A DNA stretch of 64,000 bases from Thauera humireducens (GCF_001051995.2 NZ_CP014646.1:310001-374000), one strand, 5' to 3'; shown: positions 41,935 to 51,077, counted from the first letter of the stretch. The notes: generated by a model not told the origin, from the letters alone. A program made the numbers and translations.

Positions 41935-41974
41935 AAGCAAGAACGCCAACCCTTCGGGGTTGGCGTTCTTGCTT
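41935..41974 (+). terminator. Long hairpin after tRNA-Thr
   Basis: A perfect 18-base stem, from AAGCAAGAACGCCAACCC to its complement, surrounds a TTCG loop, 7 bases after the tRNA. The downstream T-run is poor (CTTTCT), but the stem is very strong. Confidence 0.85.
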
Positions 41975-42074
41975 TCTGGCACCGTGTATTAATCCTGTAA
42001 GCAGGTCCGGGCGGTCCGGGTACGCGAGCGATGCACTGGATTAAGTCGCCGGCGCGCTCGGCGTTTCCGTCGTT

Positions 42075-43355
42075 CTAGCAGGCGAGCTCGGTCAGGACGG
42101 CCGCGAGAATGCGTGCGCCTGCGATCAGATCCGTCTCGTCGGTGTTTTCGGCCGCGTTATGACTGATCCCCCTGTGGCTGGGAACGAACAGCATCCCCGT
42201 CGGGCACACATCTGCCAGATGCATCGCATCATGGAACGCACCCGATACCAGCCGGTAGGAGGGTTCGCCAGAGGTCGCGACGGCGGCCTCGACGATCGAA
42301 ACGACTTCGTCAGCAAAAACGGTCGGAGTCCGCTGCATGAGGCGACGGACTTCAGCGGTACACCTGCCGGTGCCTTGGGCCACGATCTCGCGGATGTGGT
42401 GTTCGAATGCAGCGAGGCGCGCTTCTTCCGGGTGTCGCAGATCGATCGTGAACGTGACGCGGTCAGCAACCGTGTTGATGGCGCCCGGGGCTGTGTCGAA
42501 GCGGCCCACGGTGACGCGGAGGGCTGGGTCTTCGAGGGAGGCAGCCCTATCGCCGATGCGGGCGACCATCCTTGCCGCGGTCATCAGGGCGTCGCGGCGA
42601 TCGTCGAGCGGGGTTGTGCCCGCATGCGCGCTGCTGCCGCACACGGTGATCTCGAACCAACGCACGCCCTGGATCCCGGTGACGATCCCCAGTTTGCAGC
42701 CAGACACCTCCAGGATGGGCCCCTGTTCGATGTGCGCTTCCAGGTAGGCCCGGACCGGACGGCCAAGCGGCACGTTCAAGGCTTCGGGTGTCGCCGCCAC
42801 GGTGGCATCGCGCTCCGTCTCGAAGCGCACTCCGCTGGCATCGGTGCTGCCCAGAAAGGCTGCGAGGGACGCGGGTTCTGCGAAGGCACTCGAGCCCATC
42901 GCCCCTGGACTGAAGCGGGAGCCCTCTTCGTTGGTCCAGATCGCCAGCTCGATCGGATGCCGTGTGTCGATACCCGCCGAGTCGAGTGCGAGCAAGGCTT
43001 CGAGCCCCGCGATGACTCCGTAGGCTCCGTCAAGCCAGCCGCCGACCGGTTGGGTGTCGATGTGGCTGCCCGTCATCACGGGCGGCAGGCTGTCATCGGT
43101 ACCGGCGCGGCGCAGGAAAAGGTTTGCCGCCGCATCGACGTGCCAGCTGTACCGGGGACCTGATACTTGCTGGATGAGCCAGCGCCTGGCCTCGCGCTCG
43201 GTGGCGGTCAGGGCTTCGCGCGCAACGCCGCCATCCTCGCGGCCGCCGAAGCTTGCCAGCGTGCGCTGCATGCCGATGAGCCGGCTGCCGTCCACCTGGG
43301 CCATGGCCTGTCTTGCTTCTTCGCTGAGCGAAGGACGGGTGTTTGCCGCACGCAT
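42075..43355 (-). CDS. M20-family amidohydrolase (N-carbamoyl-amino-acid / allantoate type)
   Basis: This 426-residue metal-dependent hydrolase of the AmaB/AllC type has metal ligands in MTGSHIDTQPVGGWLDGAYGV and WTNEEGSRFSPGAMGSSAFA. Further ligands are in LEAHIEQGPILE and AFHDAMHLADVCPTGMLFVPS. The dimerisation domain has GSSAHAGTTPLDDRRDAL. Such enzymes remove carbamoyl groups from N-carbamoyl-L-amino acids, or act on allantoate or ureidoglycolate. The ATG at 43355 begins the recognisable protein. It is the last gene of the amidase-TRAP operon, 11 bases after the dehydrogenase gene. The true substrate is unknown. Confidence 0.9.
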   Translation of the reverse strand: MRAANTRPSLSEEARQAMAQVDGSRLIGMQRTLASFGGREDGGVAREALTATEREARRWLIQQVSGPRYSWHVDAAANLFLRRAGTDDSLPPVMTGSHIDTQPVGGWLDGAYGVIAGLEALLALDSAGIDTRHPIELAIWTNEEGSRFSPGAMGSSAFAEPASLAAFLGSTDASGVRFETERDATVAATPEALNVPLGRPVRAYLEAHIEQGPILEVSGCKLGIVTGIQGVRWFEITVCGSSAHAGTTPLDDRRDALMTAARMVARIGDRAASLEDPALRVTVGRFDTAPGAINTVADRVTFTIDLRHPEEARLAAFEHHIREIVAQGTGRCTAEVRRLMQRTPTVFADEVVSIVEAAVATSGEPSYRLVSGAFHDAMHLADVCPTGMLFVPSHRGISHNAAENTDETDLIAGARILAAVLTELAC

Positions 43356-43366
43356 CGCGATACGCC

Positions 43367-44452
43367 TCAGATCCGATTCAGTGCGGCGGTGACGGCTTTG
43401 CCCATCTCCGTCGTGTCCGCCGAGCCGCCGAGGTCCGGTGTGCGCGGGCCGTGCTCGAGCACGTGCTCGATGGCGCTGACAAGCTCCTGCGCGGCCGCAA
43501 GGCATGCGGGCTGGCGCTCACCGAGGAATTCGAGCATCAGTGCAGCCGACCAGATCATGCCTACGGGGTTCGCGATGTTGCGGCCGTAGATGTCGGGCGC
43601 GGAGCCATGCACGGGCTCGAACAGCGAGGGGAAGCGGCGCTCGGGGTTCAGGTTCGCCGATGGAGCGATGCCGATGGTGCCGGCGCAGGCCGGGCCGAGG
43701 TCGGAGAGGATGTCGCCGAAGAGGTTGGAAGCGACCACGACGTCGAAGCGCTCGGGCGAGAGGACGAAGCGAGCCGTGAGAATGTCGATGTGATACTTGT
43801 CCCAGCGGACCTCGGGGAAGCCGGCGGCAGCCACTTCGAGACGTTCGTCCCAGTACGGCATGCTGATTGCGATACCGTTCGACTTGGTAGCCGAGGTCAG
43901 GTGCTTGCGCTCGCGTCGGGCCGCGAGCTTGAAGGCGTAGTCGAGTACGCGGTCGACGCCGTGGCGCGAGAACACGGCCTCCTGGAGCACGATTTCGCGC
44001 TCGGTGCCACCGAAGATCCTGCCGCCGAGATTGGTGTATTCCCCTTCGGTGTTCTCACGCACGACGAGGAAATCGATGTCGCCCGGCTTCTTGCCGGCGA
44101 GCGGGCAGGGTACGCCGGGCATCAGCCGGACGGGGCGCAGGTTGATGTACTGGTCGAATTCACGGCGGAACTTCAGCAGCGATCCCCACAGCGAGATGTG
44201 GTCGGGCACGACCTCGGGCCAGCCCACCGCGCCAAAGAGGATCGCATCGAAGCCCTTCAGGCGCTCGAACCAGTCCGGCGGCAGCATGTCGCCATGTTCG
44301 CGGTAGTACTCGGCGCAGGCCCAGTCAAAGTGTTCGTACTCAAGCGACAGGCCATGGCGCTCACTGAGCGCGGTGAGCGCGCGCAGGGCTTCGGGCATGA
44401 CTTCCTTGCCGATTCCGTCACCCGGGATAACGGCGATTCTCGATGCAGACAT
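43367..44452 (-). CDS. Tartrate dehydrogenase / D-malate dehydrogenase-like enzyme
   Basis: This 361-residue enzyme of the isocitrate/isopropylmalate dehydrogenase family begins RIAVIPGDGIGKEVMPEALRA. FGAVGWPEVVPDHISLWGSLLKFRR with YINLRPVRLMPGV and FLVVRENTEGEYTNLGGR match the TtuC/DmlA tartrate-malate branch rather than LeuB. FEPVHGSAPDIYGRNIANP binds the nicotinamide nucleotide. It oxidatively decarboxylates a 2-hydroxy acid such as tartrate or D-malate using NAD. In this operon it may finish breakdown of the acid freed by the amidases. That is inference. Confidence 0.92.
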   Translation of the reverse strand: MSASRIAVIPGDGIGKEVMPEALRALTALSERHGLSLEYEHFDWACAEYYREHGDMLPPDWFERLKGFDAILFGAVGWPEVVPDHISLWGSLLKFRREFDQYINLRPVRLMPGVPCPLAGKKPGDIDFLVVRENTEGEYTNLGGRIFGGTEREIVLQEAVFSRHGVDRVLDYAFKLAARRERKHLTSATKSNGIAISMPYWDERLEVAAAGFPEVRWDKYHIDILTARFVLSPERFDVVVASNLFGDILSDLGPACAGTIGIAPSANLNPERRFPSLFEPVHGSAPDIYGRNIANPVGMIWSAALMLEFLGERQPACLAAAQELVSAIEHVLEHGPRTPDLGGSADTTEMGKAVTAALNRI

Positions 44453-44472
44453 GATTTTCCTCGTGAAAGGCT

Positions 44473-45465
44473 TCAGCAGCGGTCTTGCTGCCAGTCGAAG
44501 GCGGTTCGGATTGCCTGCGGGGTATTTGCCCCGTTGGCCAGAAGCAGGGCCAGGCGGATGCGTGCCTTGCGTGCCGTCAGGTGACGCACGCCGACGGCAC
44601 CGGCCTCTTCCAGCTCGTGCAGGGAGCCGGGAAATTGGTAGCTCTGGTGGGTCGCGCCATGAAGGGTGGAACTGCAGACGAGGGTGGAAAGACCCCGGTC
44701 CATTGCCGAACGCAGTGCCGGCATCCAGCAGGGCGGCACATGTCCGCGCCCGACGCCGTCGATGACGAGGCCGGCCGGTCCGCTCTCGAGCACGGCCTCG
44801 AGGAACGCGGCCGAGGCCCCTGCATACACGGGCAGGATGTCGACCCGCGGCAGGGGCGCGCGCAGCATCAGGCGTTGCTGGCGCATCGGCCGCTGCAGGA
44901 TCTGGACCTCGCCGTTGTCGATGAAGCCCAGGCAGCCCAGTCCCGGCGCATCGAAGCCGTCGAGGCGGAAGCTGCTCACCTTGCGTACGAAACTGGCGCT
45001 GTAGAGCGACTCGTTGAACGCCACCATCACACCCATGCCGACCGAATGCACCGATGCGGCAGCGTCTATCGCGCGTTTCAGATTGGCATGTGCGTCACTG
45101 CCCAAGGCATGTGGCACGCGCTGCGACCCGGTGACGACGACTGGCACCTTCGCGGTGTCCAGCACGCACTCGAGAAAATAGGCCGTGTCCTCGAGTGTGT
45201 CCGTGCCGTGCGTGATCACGATCCCGTCGGCCAGACCGCCGGCAATCAGAGCCTCGCACCGCCGGGCAATCGTCACCCAGTCGGTAGCGTCGATGGCATT
45301 GCTTGGCTTCTGGAGTACCGACTCGACTTCGAGCCGGACCTCTTCGCCCAGTGCCAGCGCCTGAACCAGCGCCTCGCCCGGCAGCGCCCCGGACACGTCG
45401 CGGCCGTCCTGGCCGGGCGCGCTCGCGATCGTGCCCCCAGTGGAAAGCAGGAAGATGCGTTTCAT
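44473..45465 (-). CDS. L-asparaginase family amidohydrolase
   Basis: This 330-residue type I/II asparaginase-fold enzyme has the first catalytic Thr in FLLSTGGTIAS and the Thr-Asp pair in VITHGTDTLEDTAYFLE. A further substrate-loop residue lies in VVTGSQRVPHALGSDAHANL. It hydrolyses asparagine or a related amide. No clear signal peptide is present, so it is cytoplasmic. ATG at 45465 is used rather than an upstream TTG at 45474, and it follows the dctM stop by 5 bases. Its place with an amidase and a carbamoylase suggests a non-standard amide substrate. Confidence 0.92.
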   Translation of the reverse strand: MKRIFLLSTGGTIASAPGQDGRDVSGALPGEALVQALALGEEVRLEVESVLQKPSNAIDATDWVTIARRCEALIAGGLADGIVITHGTDTLEDTAYFLECVLDTAKVPVVVTGSQRVPHALGSDAHANLKRAIDAAASVHSVGMGVMVAFNESLYSASFVRKVSSFRLDGFDAPGLGCLGFIDNGEVQILQRPMRQQRLMLRAPLPRVDILPVYAGASAAFLEAVLESGPAGLVIDGVGRGHVPPCWMPALRSAMDRGLSTLVCSSTLHGATHQSYQFPGSLHELEEAGAVGVRHLTARKARIRLALLLANGANTPQAIRTAFDWQQDRC

Positions 45466-45470
45466 GGGGA

Positions 45471-46745
45471 TCAATAGAGCGCGTTGGGCAGCAGCATGCT
45501 GATTGCGGGAACGTAGGTGATCAGCAGCAGGGCCACCAACATGAGGCAGATCGTGGGCAGCGCCGCGCGGAAGATCTCGTAAAGGGTCATTTTCGCCACC
45601 CCCATCGCAACGAAGAGGTTCAGCCCCACCGGCGGCGTCAGCATGCCCACCGACAGGTTCACCAGCGTGATGATGCCGAAGTGGACCGCATCGACGCCGA
45701 CCTGGGCGGCGATGGGCTGCATCAACGGCGCGAGGATGATGATTGCCGAGGCGCTATCGAGGAAGCAGCCGGCGATCAGCATGATCACGTTGAAGAGCAG
45801 CATGATCAGGATCGGGGAGTCCGTGCTCGACAGGACCTCCGAGGCGATCTGGGTCGGCGTGCCCGTGCTGGCGAGGATCCACGAGAATGCGGAGGCGCCC
45901 GCCGTGATCAGCAACAGGGTGCCCGACAGCAGTCCCGTGTTTCGCAGGGTCTCGAGGAGTGCGCGGAAGCTGATGTTGCGATACACCACCGCGCCGACGA
46001 ACCAGCCGTACAGGCATGCCGTTGCCGCCGACTCGGTGGGCGTGAAGACGCCGCTGTAGATTCCGCCGAGCAGGATGACCGGCAAGCCGAGGCCCCACGC
46101 GGAGCGCTTGAACGCGAGGCCGATCTGTCCCAGTGACGGGAAAGGGTCACGCGGGTACTTGTGCCGGATGGCGTAGAAGGTGGTGTACGCGATGAGTAAG
46201 CCGCCGATGACCAATGCGGGCAGGAGACCGCCGGCAAAGAGCTTGCCAACCGACGTGCCGGTCACCGACCCATAGATGATGAGCGCGATGCTGGGCGGAA
46301 CGATCGGCCCGAGCGTGCCCGCCGTCGCGATCAGGCCGATGGAGAAGTACTTGTTGTAGCCCGCTGCCACCATGGCCGGATACATGATGGTGCCGATCGC
46401 GATGACGGTCGCAGGACTCGAGCCGGAGATCGAGCCGAAGAACAGGCAAGCGAGCACGGTCGCAGCCGCCAGACCACCGGGCAGCCAGCCGATGAGCGCC
46501 TTTGCCAGTTCGATGAGCCGGTCGGACAGCCCGCCGATACGCATCAGTTCGGCCGCGAGGATGAAGAACGGAATCGACATCAGGGAGAAGTTGTTCATCC
46601 CCGAGAACATCCGCATCGGCACGACCAGCGGATCGACACCGCCGAAGAAGTGCAGCGCGGCCGTGACCGCGAGTGCGAGCGCTGCGAAGATCGGCAGGCC
46701 GAAAAGCAGCAGGCTGAAGAAGATGGGGACCAGAGCGGAGATCAT
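45471..46745 (-). CDS. dctM: TRAP transporter large permease (DctM)
   Basis: This 424-residue inner-membrane protein has about 12 transmembrane helices and the DctM motifs GLPIFAALALAVTAALHFFGG, RIGGLSDRLIELAKALIGWLPGGLAAATV, SGSSPATVIAIGTIMYPAM and IVPPSIALIIYGSVTGTSVGKLFAGG. It is the ion-coupled translocation subunit of a tripartite periplasmic transporter, with DctQ 13 bases upstream and the binding protein before that. The substrate is most likely an organic acid or amide acid. Confidence 0.96.
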   Translation of the reverse strand: MISALVPIFFSLLLFGLPIFAALALAVTAALHFFGGVDPLVVPMRMFSGMNNFSLMSIPFFILAAELMRIGGLSDRLIELAKALIGWLPGGLAAATVLACLFFGSISGSSPATVIAIGTIMYPAMVAAGYNKYFSIGLIATAGTLGPIVPPSIALIIYGSVTGTSVGKLFAGGLLPALVIGGLLIAYTTFYAIRHKYPRDPFPSLGQIGLAFKRSAWGLGLPVILLGGIYSGVFTPTESAATACLYGWFVGAVVYRNISFRALLETLRNTGLLSGTLLLITAGASAFSWILASTGTPTQIASEVLSSTDSPILIMLLFNVIMLIAGCFLDSASAIIILAPLMQPIAAQVGVDAVHFGIITLVNLSVGMLTPPVGLNLFVAMGVAKMTLYEIFRAALPTICLMLVALLLITYVPAISMLLPNALY

Positions 46746-46758
46746 TGCGTGCCTTTCC

Positions 46759-47268
46759 TCAGGTCGCGCTCATGGTGGTCGCGAGGGGCTTGTAGTCCTT
46801 GCCGGCCACCAGGGTCTGGAAGATCAGGAGATAGCGAACCAGCATGAAGGCGCCGGCCACCGGAATCGTCAGGTAGATGTACGCCACGGGGACCTGCATC
46901 GCTGGCGAGAGCTGGCCCATGTTGGACGTATTGATGAAGAGTCGTCCGCCGTAATAGACCAGCGTGGCGGCAAAGGCGAAGCCGAGGAGGGTCGCCACGT
47001 ACTTGAGAACGCGGGTCAGTCGGGGACCGGCAAAGGCGTACAACATTTCCACCGAGATGTGCGCTGCGTACCGGACTCCCATGCTGGCGGCGAGGAAGCT
47101 CATCGTGATCAGCGAGTACAGGATGAGCTCTTCGGACCAGTAAAGGGAATTGTTGAATACGTAACGTGCCACGACCTGCACGATGGCAACGACCGTGGCC
47201 ACGAGCATCAGGATGACCACCATGATGTTCTCGACCCAGTCGACGATTTTGTTGAGCGCGTGAATCAT
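46759..47268 (-). CDS. dctQ: TRAP transporter small permease (DctQ)
   Basis: This 169-residue inner-membrane protein has four transmembrane helices and the DctQ signature around ARYVFNNSLYWSEELILYSLITMSFLAASMGVRYAAHISVE. It links the large permease to the periplasmic binding protein. It lies 13 bases before dctM and 24 after dctP in the operon. Confidence 0.95.
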   Translation of the reverse strand: MIHALNKIVDWVENIMVVILMLVATVVAIVQVVARYVFNNSLYWSEELILYSLITMSFLAASMGVRYAAHISVEMLYAFAGPRLTRVLKYVATLLGFAFAATLVYYGGRLFINTSNMGQLSPAMQVPVAYIYLTIPVAGAFMLVRYLLIFQTLVAGKDYKPLATTMSAT

Positions 47269-47292
47269 TGCCGTCCCCGATCAGAGCTGCGA

Positions 47293-48291
47293 TTAGCTGC
47301 CGGCTGCCGCCTTCATGGCCTTCTGGAGCAGCGCGGGCGTGACGCGCGCCTCGAACTCCTTGTAGATCGGCTTGGACTTCTCGACAAAGGCGGCGCGGCC
47401 TTCAGGCGTCAGCTCACGAATGTCGATCTTGTCCTTGATCTCGGCGATGATGCGCGCGTCCTCCGCGTCGGTGATCTGGCGTGCATAGTCGCGGCCCACA
47501 TCGAAGGCGTCGCGCACGACCTTCTTCAGATCATCGGGTAGCGAGTTCCAGGCGGCCTTGTTCATCACCGCTGCATAGGTGTGATAGGCGTGACGGGTCA
47601 GCGTCAGATGCTTCTGGACCTCGTGGAAGCGCATCGAATAGATGTTCGCGAACGGGTTCTCCTGACCCTCGACGACACCCTGCTGCAGGCCGTTGTACAC
47701 CTCGGTGAAGGCCATCGCCGTCGGGTTGGCGCCGTAGGCACGATAGGTGGCGAGGATTGCAGGCGCCTGCAGGGTCCGCATCTTGATGTTCTTGAGGTCA
47801 TCCGGCTGCGTGATTGGACGGACGTTGTTCGTCATGTGGCGGAAGCCCGCGCCCCAGAAGTTCACGCCGTAGAGGTTGCTCTTGTCGAGCGTGTCCAGCA
47901 GTTCGCGACCCACTTCGCCGTCGAGGACGCGCTTCATCGCGTCGTTGTCGGGCATCAGGAAGGGCAGGTCGAAGAGGTACATCTTCGGCTCGAAGTTGGC
48001 GAGGTTGCCGGTCGGCGGAATCGCGATGTGAACCAGGCCCATCTGGGTCTGTTCGATGATCTCCACGTCGCCGCCGAGCTGGGCGGCCGGACGGATGTTG
48101 ATCTCGATGCGACCGTTGGAGTTCTTCTCGACCTCTTCCTTGAACTTCACCGCGGCCTTTGCGTTGGGCGTGCTCTCGACCAGCACGTGAGCGAAGGTGA
48201 ACTTGAACTCGGCGGCCTGCACTGCGCCAGAGAACAGGGCAGCCATCACGGACGCGACAGCGATCTTCTTCCAGCTCTTCTTGGGTGTCAT
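47293..48291 (-). CDS. dctP: TRAP transporter substrate-binding protein (DctP)
   Basis: This 332-residue periplasmic protein has a signal peptide (KKIAVASVMAALFSGAVQAAE). The fold motifs are FKFTFAHVLVESTPNAKAAV, GGDVEIIEQTQMGLVHIAIP, MRTLQAPAILATYRAYGANPTAMAFTEVYNGLQQGVVEGQENPF and the Arg-containing ligand loop in RTLQAPA. That Arg normally binds a carboxylate, so the ligand is probably an acid. GGAGGAG before the ATG at 48291 is a strong ribosome site, in keeping with a high-copy binding protein. It follows the amidase gene by 45 bases. Confidence 0.95.
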   Translation of the reverse strand: MTPKKSWKKIAVASVMAALFSGAVQAAEFKFTFAHVLVESTPNAKAAVKFKEEVEKNSNGRIEINIRPAAQLGGDVEIIEQTQMGLVHIAIPPTGNLANFEPKMYLFDLPFLMPDNDAMKRVLDGEVGRELLDTLDKSNLYGVNFWGAGFRHMTNNVRPITQPDDLKNIKMRTLQAPAILATYRAYGANPTAMAFTEVYNGLQQGVVEGQENPFANIYSMRFHEVQKHLTLTRHAYHTYAAVMNKAAWNSLPDDLKKVVRDAFDVGRDYARQITDAEDARIIAEIKDKIDIRELTPEGRAAFVEKSKPIYKEFEARVTPALLQKAMKAAAGS

Positions 48292-48336
48292 ATGAATCTC
48301 CTCCCTCTGCGAGGGTTGGTTGAAACGCAGGAAAAA

Positions 48337-49731
48337 TCAGGCCAGCGCGGGGGCGCGGCCGAGTACGTCGAAACCCCTGCCGATCAGGGACTCGATGTTC
48401 AGTGCGATGCCGATCAGGCGCTCTTCGGCCATTGGCGGTCCCATCAGCTGAAGTCCAACCGGCATGCGGCTGGCGTCCAGGCCCACGGGCAGGGTCAGCG
48501 CGCACCAGCCGAAGAGGTTGCTGATGACCGTATTGCGCAAGGCCATCATGTTCGCGGGGCCGTAGGCCGAGACCTCGGCGATGTCGGTCAGGCGCGGCGG
48601 ACTGATCGGAACGGTCGGGGAGAGCAGGACATCCACCTCGTCATAGATGCGTGTGGCGCCCGCAGCGCAGCGTTTGAGCACGGCCTTGCGGCGCAGGTAC
48701 TCGACCGAGGAGATGCCGTCGGCCCCCTGGACCCGGGCGCGCACCACGGGATCGAGCCGGTCGATCTTGTGAGGGAAATGTTCGTTCAGGTACGCGGCCA
48801 GTTCGGGCGCGGCCAGACCGCCTTGCCGGAAGATCTCGTACGCTTCATCGCAATGCGACAACTGGAGCCGGACAATCCGCGCACCTGCTTGCGCCAGGCG
48901 TTCGATCGTCGACTCGACGAGCGCACCGATGCTGGAATCGATGTCGTGCCAGAAGAAGTTGTCAGGCACCCCGATGCGCAGACCGTCGAGCGGACGGGGC
49001 GTACCCGGGCTCGCCACCCTCAGGCCCCTGTCGTCGATGGCCGAGAAGGCGAAGGCAAGGTCCTCGACCGTACGTGCAAGCAGGCCCGGCGTATCCAGCG
49101 AGGACGACAAGGGCACGATGCCATCGAGCGACCAGCGGCCGTAGGTTGTCTTCAGTCCGACCTGTCCGGTCATTGACGCAGGCACGCGCACGGACCCGGC
49201 CGTATCCGTGCCCAGCGCGAGCAGGGCGCTTCCCTGGACCAGGGACACACCTGCGCCCGAGCTCGAGCCGCCGGGGGCGCGATGTTCGGCCGCGGACCAG
49301 GGGTTGAACGGCGTGCCCCAGTGGGCGTTGACGCCGATGCCCCCGAACGCGAACTCGACCGTATGCGTCTTGCCGACGACGATGCCCAACTGCCTTTGCA
49401 GGCTGGAGATCACCGGCCCAGCGGCCTGCCATGCCTCAGGCAACTGCTCGGCGCTGCCGGCGAATACCGGCAGGCCGGGCACGCCGTAGAGGTCCTTCAC
49501 CGAAACCGGGATCCCCATCAGCGGGCCGAGATCCACGCCCTGGGCAAACAGGGCATCGCTTGCCTCGGCGAGCTTGCGGGCACGGTCACCATCCCAGGTC
49601 TTGTAAGCGTTCAGGCGATCTTCGGTACGCAGGAAGTTCCGCGTGCAGTGTTCGACGAGTTCGACCGCTGTCTGCTCGCGATGGCGCAGCCGGCGCGCAT
49701 GCTCGGCCAAGGGCAGGTAGCTTGTGTCCAA
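48337..49731 (-). CDS. Amidase signature family hydrolase
   Basis: This 464-residue enzyme has the Ser-cisSer-Lys triad: Lys in MGIPVSVKDLYG and two Ser in APGGSSSGAGVSL and LGTDTAGSVRVPAS. It resembles the GatA/amidase family, but no gatBC genes accompany it, so it should cut small amides rather than serve tRNA. It heads a seven-gene minus-strand operon with a TRAP transporter, an asparaginase, a dehydrogenase and a carbamoylase. It is divergent from a LysR gene, which very likely controls it. Confidence 0.93.
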   Translation of the reverse strand: MDTSYLPLAEHARRLRHREQTAVELVEHCTRNFLRTEDRLNAYKTWDGDRARKLAEASDALFAQGVDLGPLMGIPVSVKDLYGVPGLPVFAGSAEQLPEAWQAAGPVISSLQRQLGIVVGKTHTVEFAFGGIGVNAHWGTPFNPWSAAEHRAPGGSSSGAGVSLVQGSALLALGTDTAGSVRVPASMTGQVGLKTTYGRWSLDGIVPLSSSLDTPGLLARTVEDLAFAFSAIDDRGLRVASPGTPRPLDGLRIGVPDNFFWHDIDSSIGALVESTIERLAQAGARIVRLQLSHCDEAYEIFRQGGLAAPELAAYLNEHFPHKIDRLDPVVRARVQGADGISSVEYLRRKAVLKRCAAGATRIYDEVDVLLSPTVPISPPRLTDIAEVSAYGPANMMALRNTVISNLFGWCALTLPVGLDASRMPVGLQLMGPPMAEERLIGIALNIESLIGRGFDVLGRAPALA

Positions 49732-49810
49732 CGGTGACCCCCGTAATCGTTTGGATGAACTATTTGTGTCAATTCATCGTACGATCGCATCACACCCGGG
49801 GCAACGGTCC

Positions 49811-49830
49811 ATAAATAAACTTAGTTTTTA
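49811..49830. promoter_or_regulatory. Candidate LysR operator between amidase and lysR
   Basis: TAAA...AAACT-T-AGTTT...TTTA forms an AT-rich palindrome (core 49817-49827) just before the LysR start, in the short divergent region. The T-N11-A form used by LysR proteins can be placed here, but the assignment is by position only. Confidence 0.4.
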
Positions 49831-49836
49831 CAAAGC

Positions 49837-50742
49837 GTGAACAATCGATTCTCGATCGAAGACCTGCAGGTGTTCTCGGAGGTCGTCCGGACACTCAACT
49901 TTTCGCAGGCCGCCCAAAGGCTTGGCGTGTCGCCTGCCTTCATTTCAAAGCGTATTCAGGTGCTTGAGGCGCAGCTCGAGTGCAAGCTCTTCCATCGCTC
50001 TACGCGTCAGGTTTCGCTCACGGAGCAAGGCGAGCACGTCTATGAGCTCGGTCGTTCGATCCTCGACAAGGTGAGCGAACTCCACGAGGAACTGGGGGTG
50101 AAGCGAAACGAACCGCGCGGCGTCCTGCGGGTGTCGACGAGTTTCGGCTTCGGACGCCGGGTCGTTGGCGAGAGCCTGGCGGAGTTCTCGCACAAGTATC
50201 CCGAGATCGAGGTTCGGCTCGATGTGCTCGATCATCTGCTCGACCTCGCGCAGAACAAGATCGACCTCGATGTGCGCATCGGCGACGTCATCTCGCCGCA
50301 CTACATCGCGAAGCGCCTTGCACGTAACCACCGCATCCTTTGCGCCGCGCCGTCCTACCTCGAGCGCTGCGGAACACCGACGGATCTCAACGAGCTTGCG
50401 CAGCACAACTGCCTGATCATCAAGGAACGAGACCACCCCGTCGGGCTATGGAAGCTGACGCGTCGAGGCCGGAACTACAACGTCAAGGTACGCGGCTCGC
50501 TGGTCACCAACAACGGCGAGATCGCAGTTGCATGGGCGCTTGCAGGCCATGGCATCATGCTGCGCTCGATCTGGGATGCTCGTACGCATCTCGATTCGGG
50601 GCTGCTGGTTAACATCCTCCCCGACTACACGCAGGAAGCAAACATCTGGGCCGTCTATCCCGAGCGGCTCAGTTCCTCCGCGAAGATCAAGCTTTGCGTG
50701 AAGCACATGGAAGAGTTTTTCCAGCGTTGGGAACAGCGCTGA
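49837..50742 (+). CDS. LysR-family transcriptional regulator
   Basis: This 301-residue regulator has an N-terminal winged helix (IEDLQVFSEVVRTLNFSQAAQRLGVSPAFISKRIQVLE) and a LysR effector-binding domain (VLRVSTSFGFGRRVVGESLAEF ... EVRLDVLDHLLDLAQNKIDLDVRIG). The start is GTG at 49837. It is divergent from the amidase-TRAP operon, with 105 bases between them, the usual arrangement for a LysR activator and its target. The effector is probably the transported substrate or a breakdown product. Confidence 0.94.
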   Translation: MNNRFSIEDLQVFSEVVRTLNFSQAAQRLGVSPAFISKRIQVLEAQLECKLFHRSTRQVSLTEQGEHVYELGRSILDKVSELHEELGVKRNEPRGVLRVSTSFGFGRRVVGESLAEFSHKYPEIEVRLDVLDHLLDLAQNKIDLDVRIGDVISPHYIAKRLARNHRILCAAPSYLERCGTPTDLNELAQHNCLIIKERDHPVGLWKLTRRGRNYNVKVRGSLVTNNGEIAVAWALAGHGIMLRSIWDARTHLDSGLLVNILPDYTQEANIWAVYPERLSSSAKIKLCVKHMEEFFQRWEQR

Positions 50743-50849
50743 TGCCTTTCCCGGCGGCTGCCGGACCCGGTTCTTCCCCCTTTTTAGTCCGGCTGGGAGA
50801 GGGTGAGGACACTGCCACGGCAGCTGAACGAAAAAGATCGAAGAAAAGC

Positions 50850-50878
50850 TTGCATTGTTTCTCGTCATCACTTATAGT
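50850..50878 (+). promoter_or_regulatory. Sigma-70 promoter of tRNA-fMet
   Basis: The -35 TTGCAT (50850-50855) and -10 TATAGT (50873-50878) are 17 bases apart. Transcription would begin close to 50885, seven bases before the tRNA. Confidence 0.8.
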
Positions 50879-50891
50879 TCTGTTTCTCCGA

Positions 50892-50973
<82 letters not shown>

Positions 50974-50980
50974 AGTCATT

Positions 50981-51013
50981 AAAGCCAATCACTTAACGGT
51001 GGTTGGCTTTTTT
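50981..51013 (+). terminator. Terminator after tRNA-fMet
   Basis: AAGCCAATCAC and GTGGTTGGCTT form an 11-base stem (one G-T pair) around TTAACG, followed by a T-run. Confidence 0.88.
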
Positions 51014-51036
51014 GCGCTTGGGCCACCAGAATGATG

Positions 51037-51066
51037 TTGGCCCACCTTTGGCCCATGTTGGCCCAC
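51037..51066. repeat. Three TTGGCCCA(C/T) direct repeats inside the left att
   Basis: Copies start at 51037, 51048 and 51058, spaced 11 and 10 bases, about one DNA turn. They lie just inside the left att and could be arm-type sites for the lost integrase or an excisionase. Confidence 0.55.
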
Positions 51067-51077
51067 CCGTGGCCCCG

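Noticed and set aside
47581-49176. A 531-codon plus frame opposite dctP and the amidase
   Set aside because: Shadow frame; low-complexity Arg/Asp/Gly/Val content and no family.
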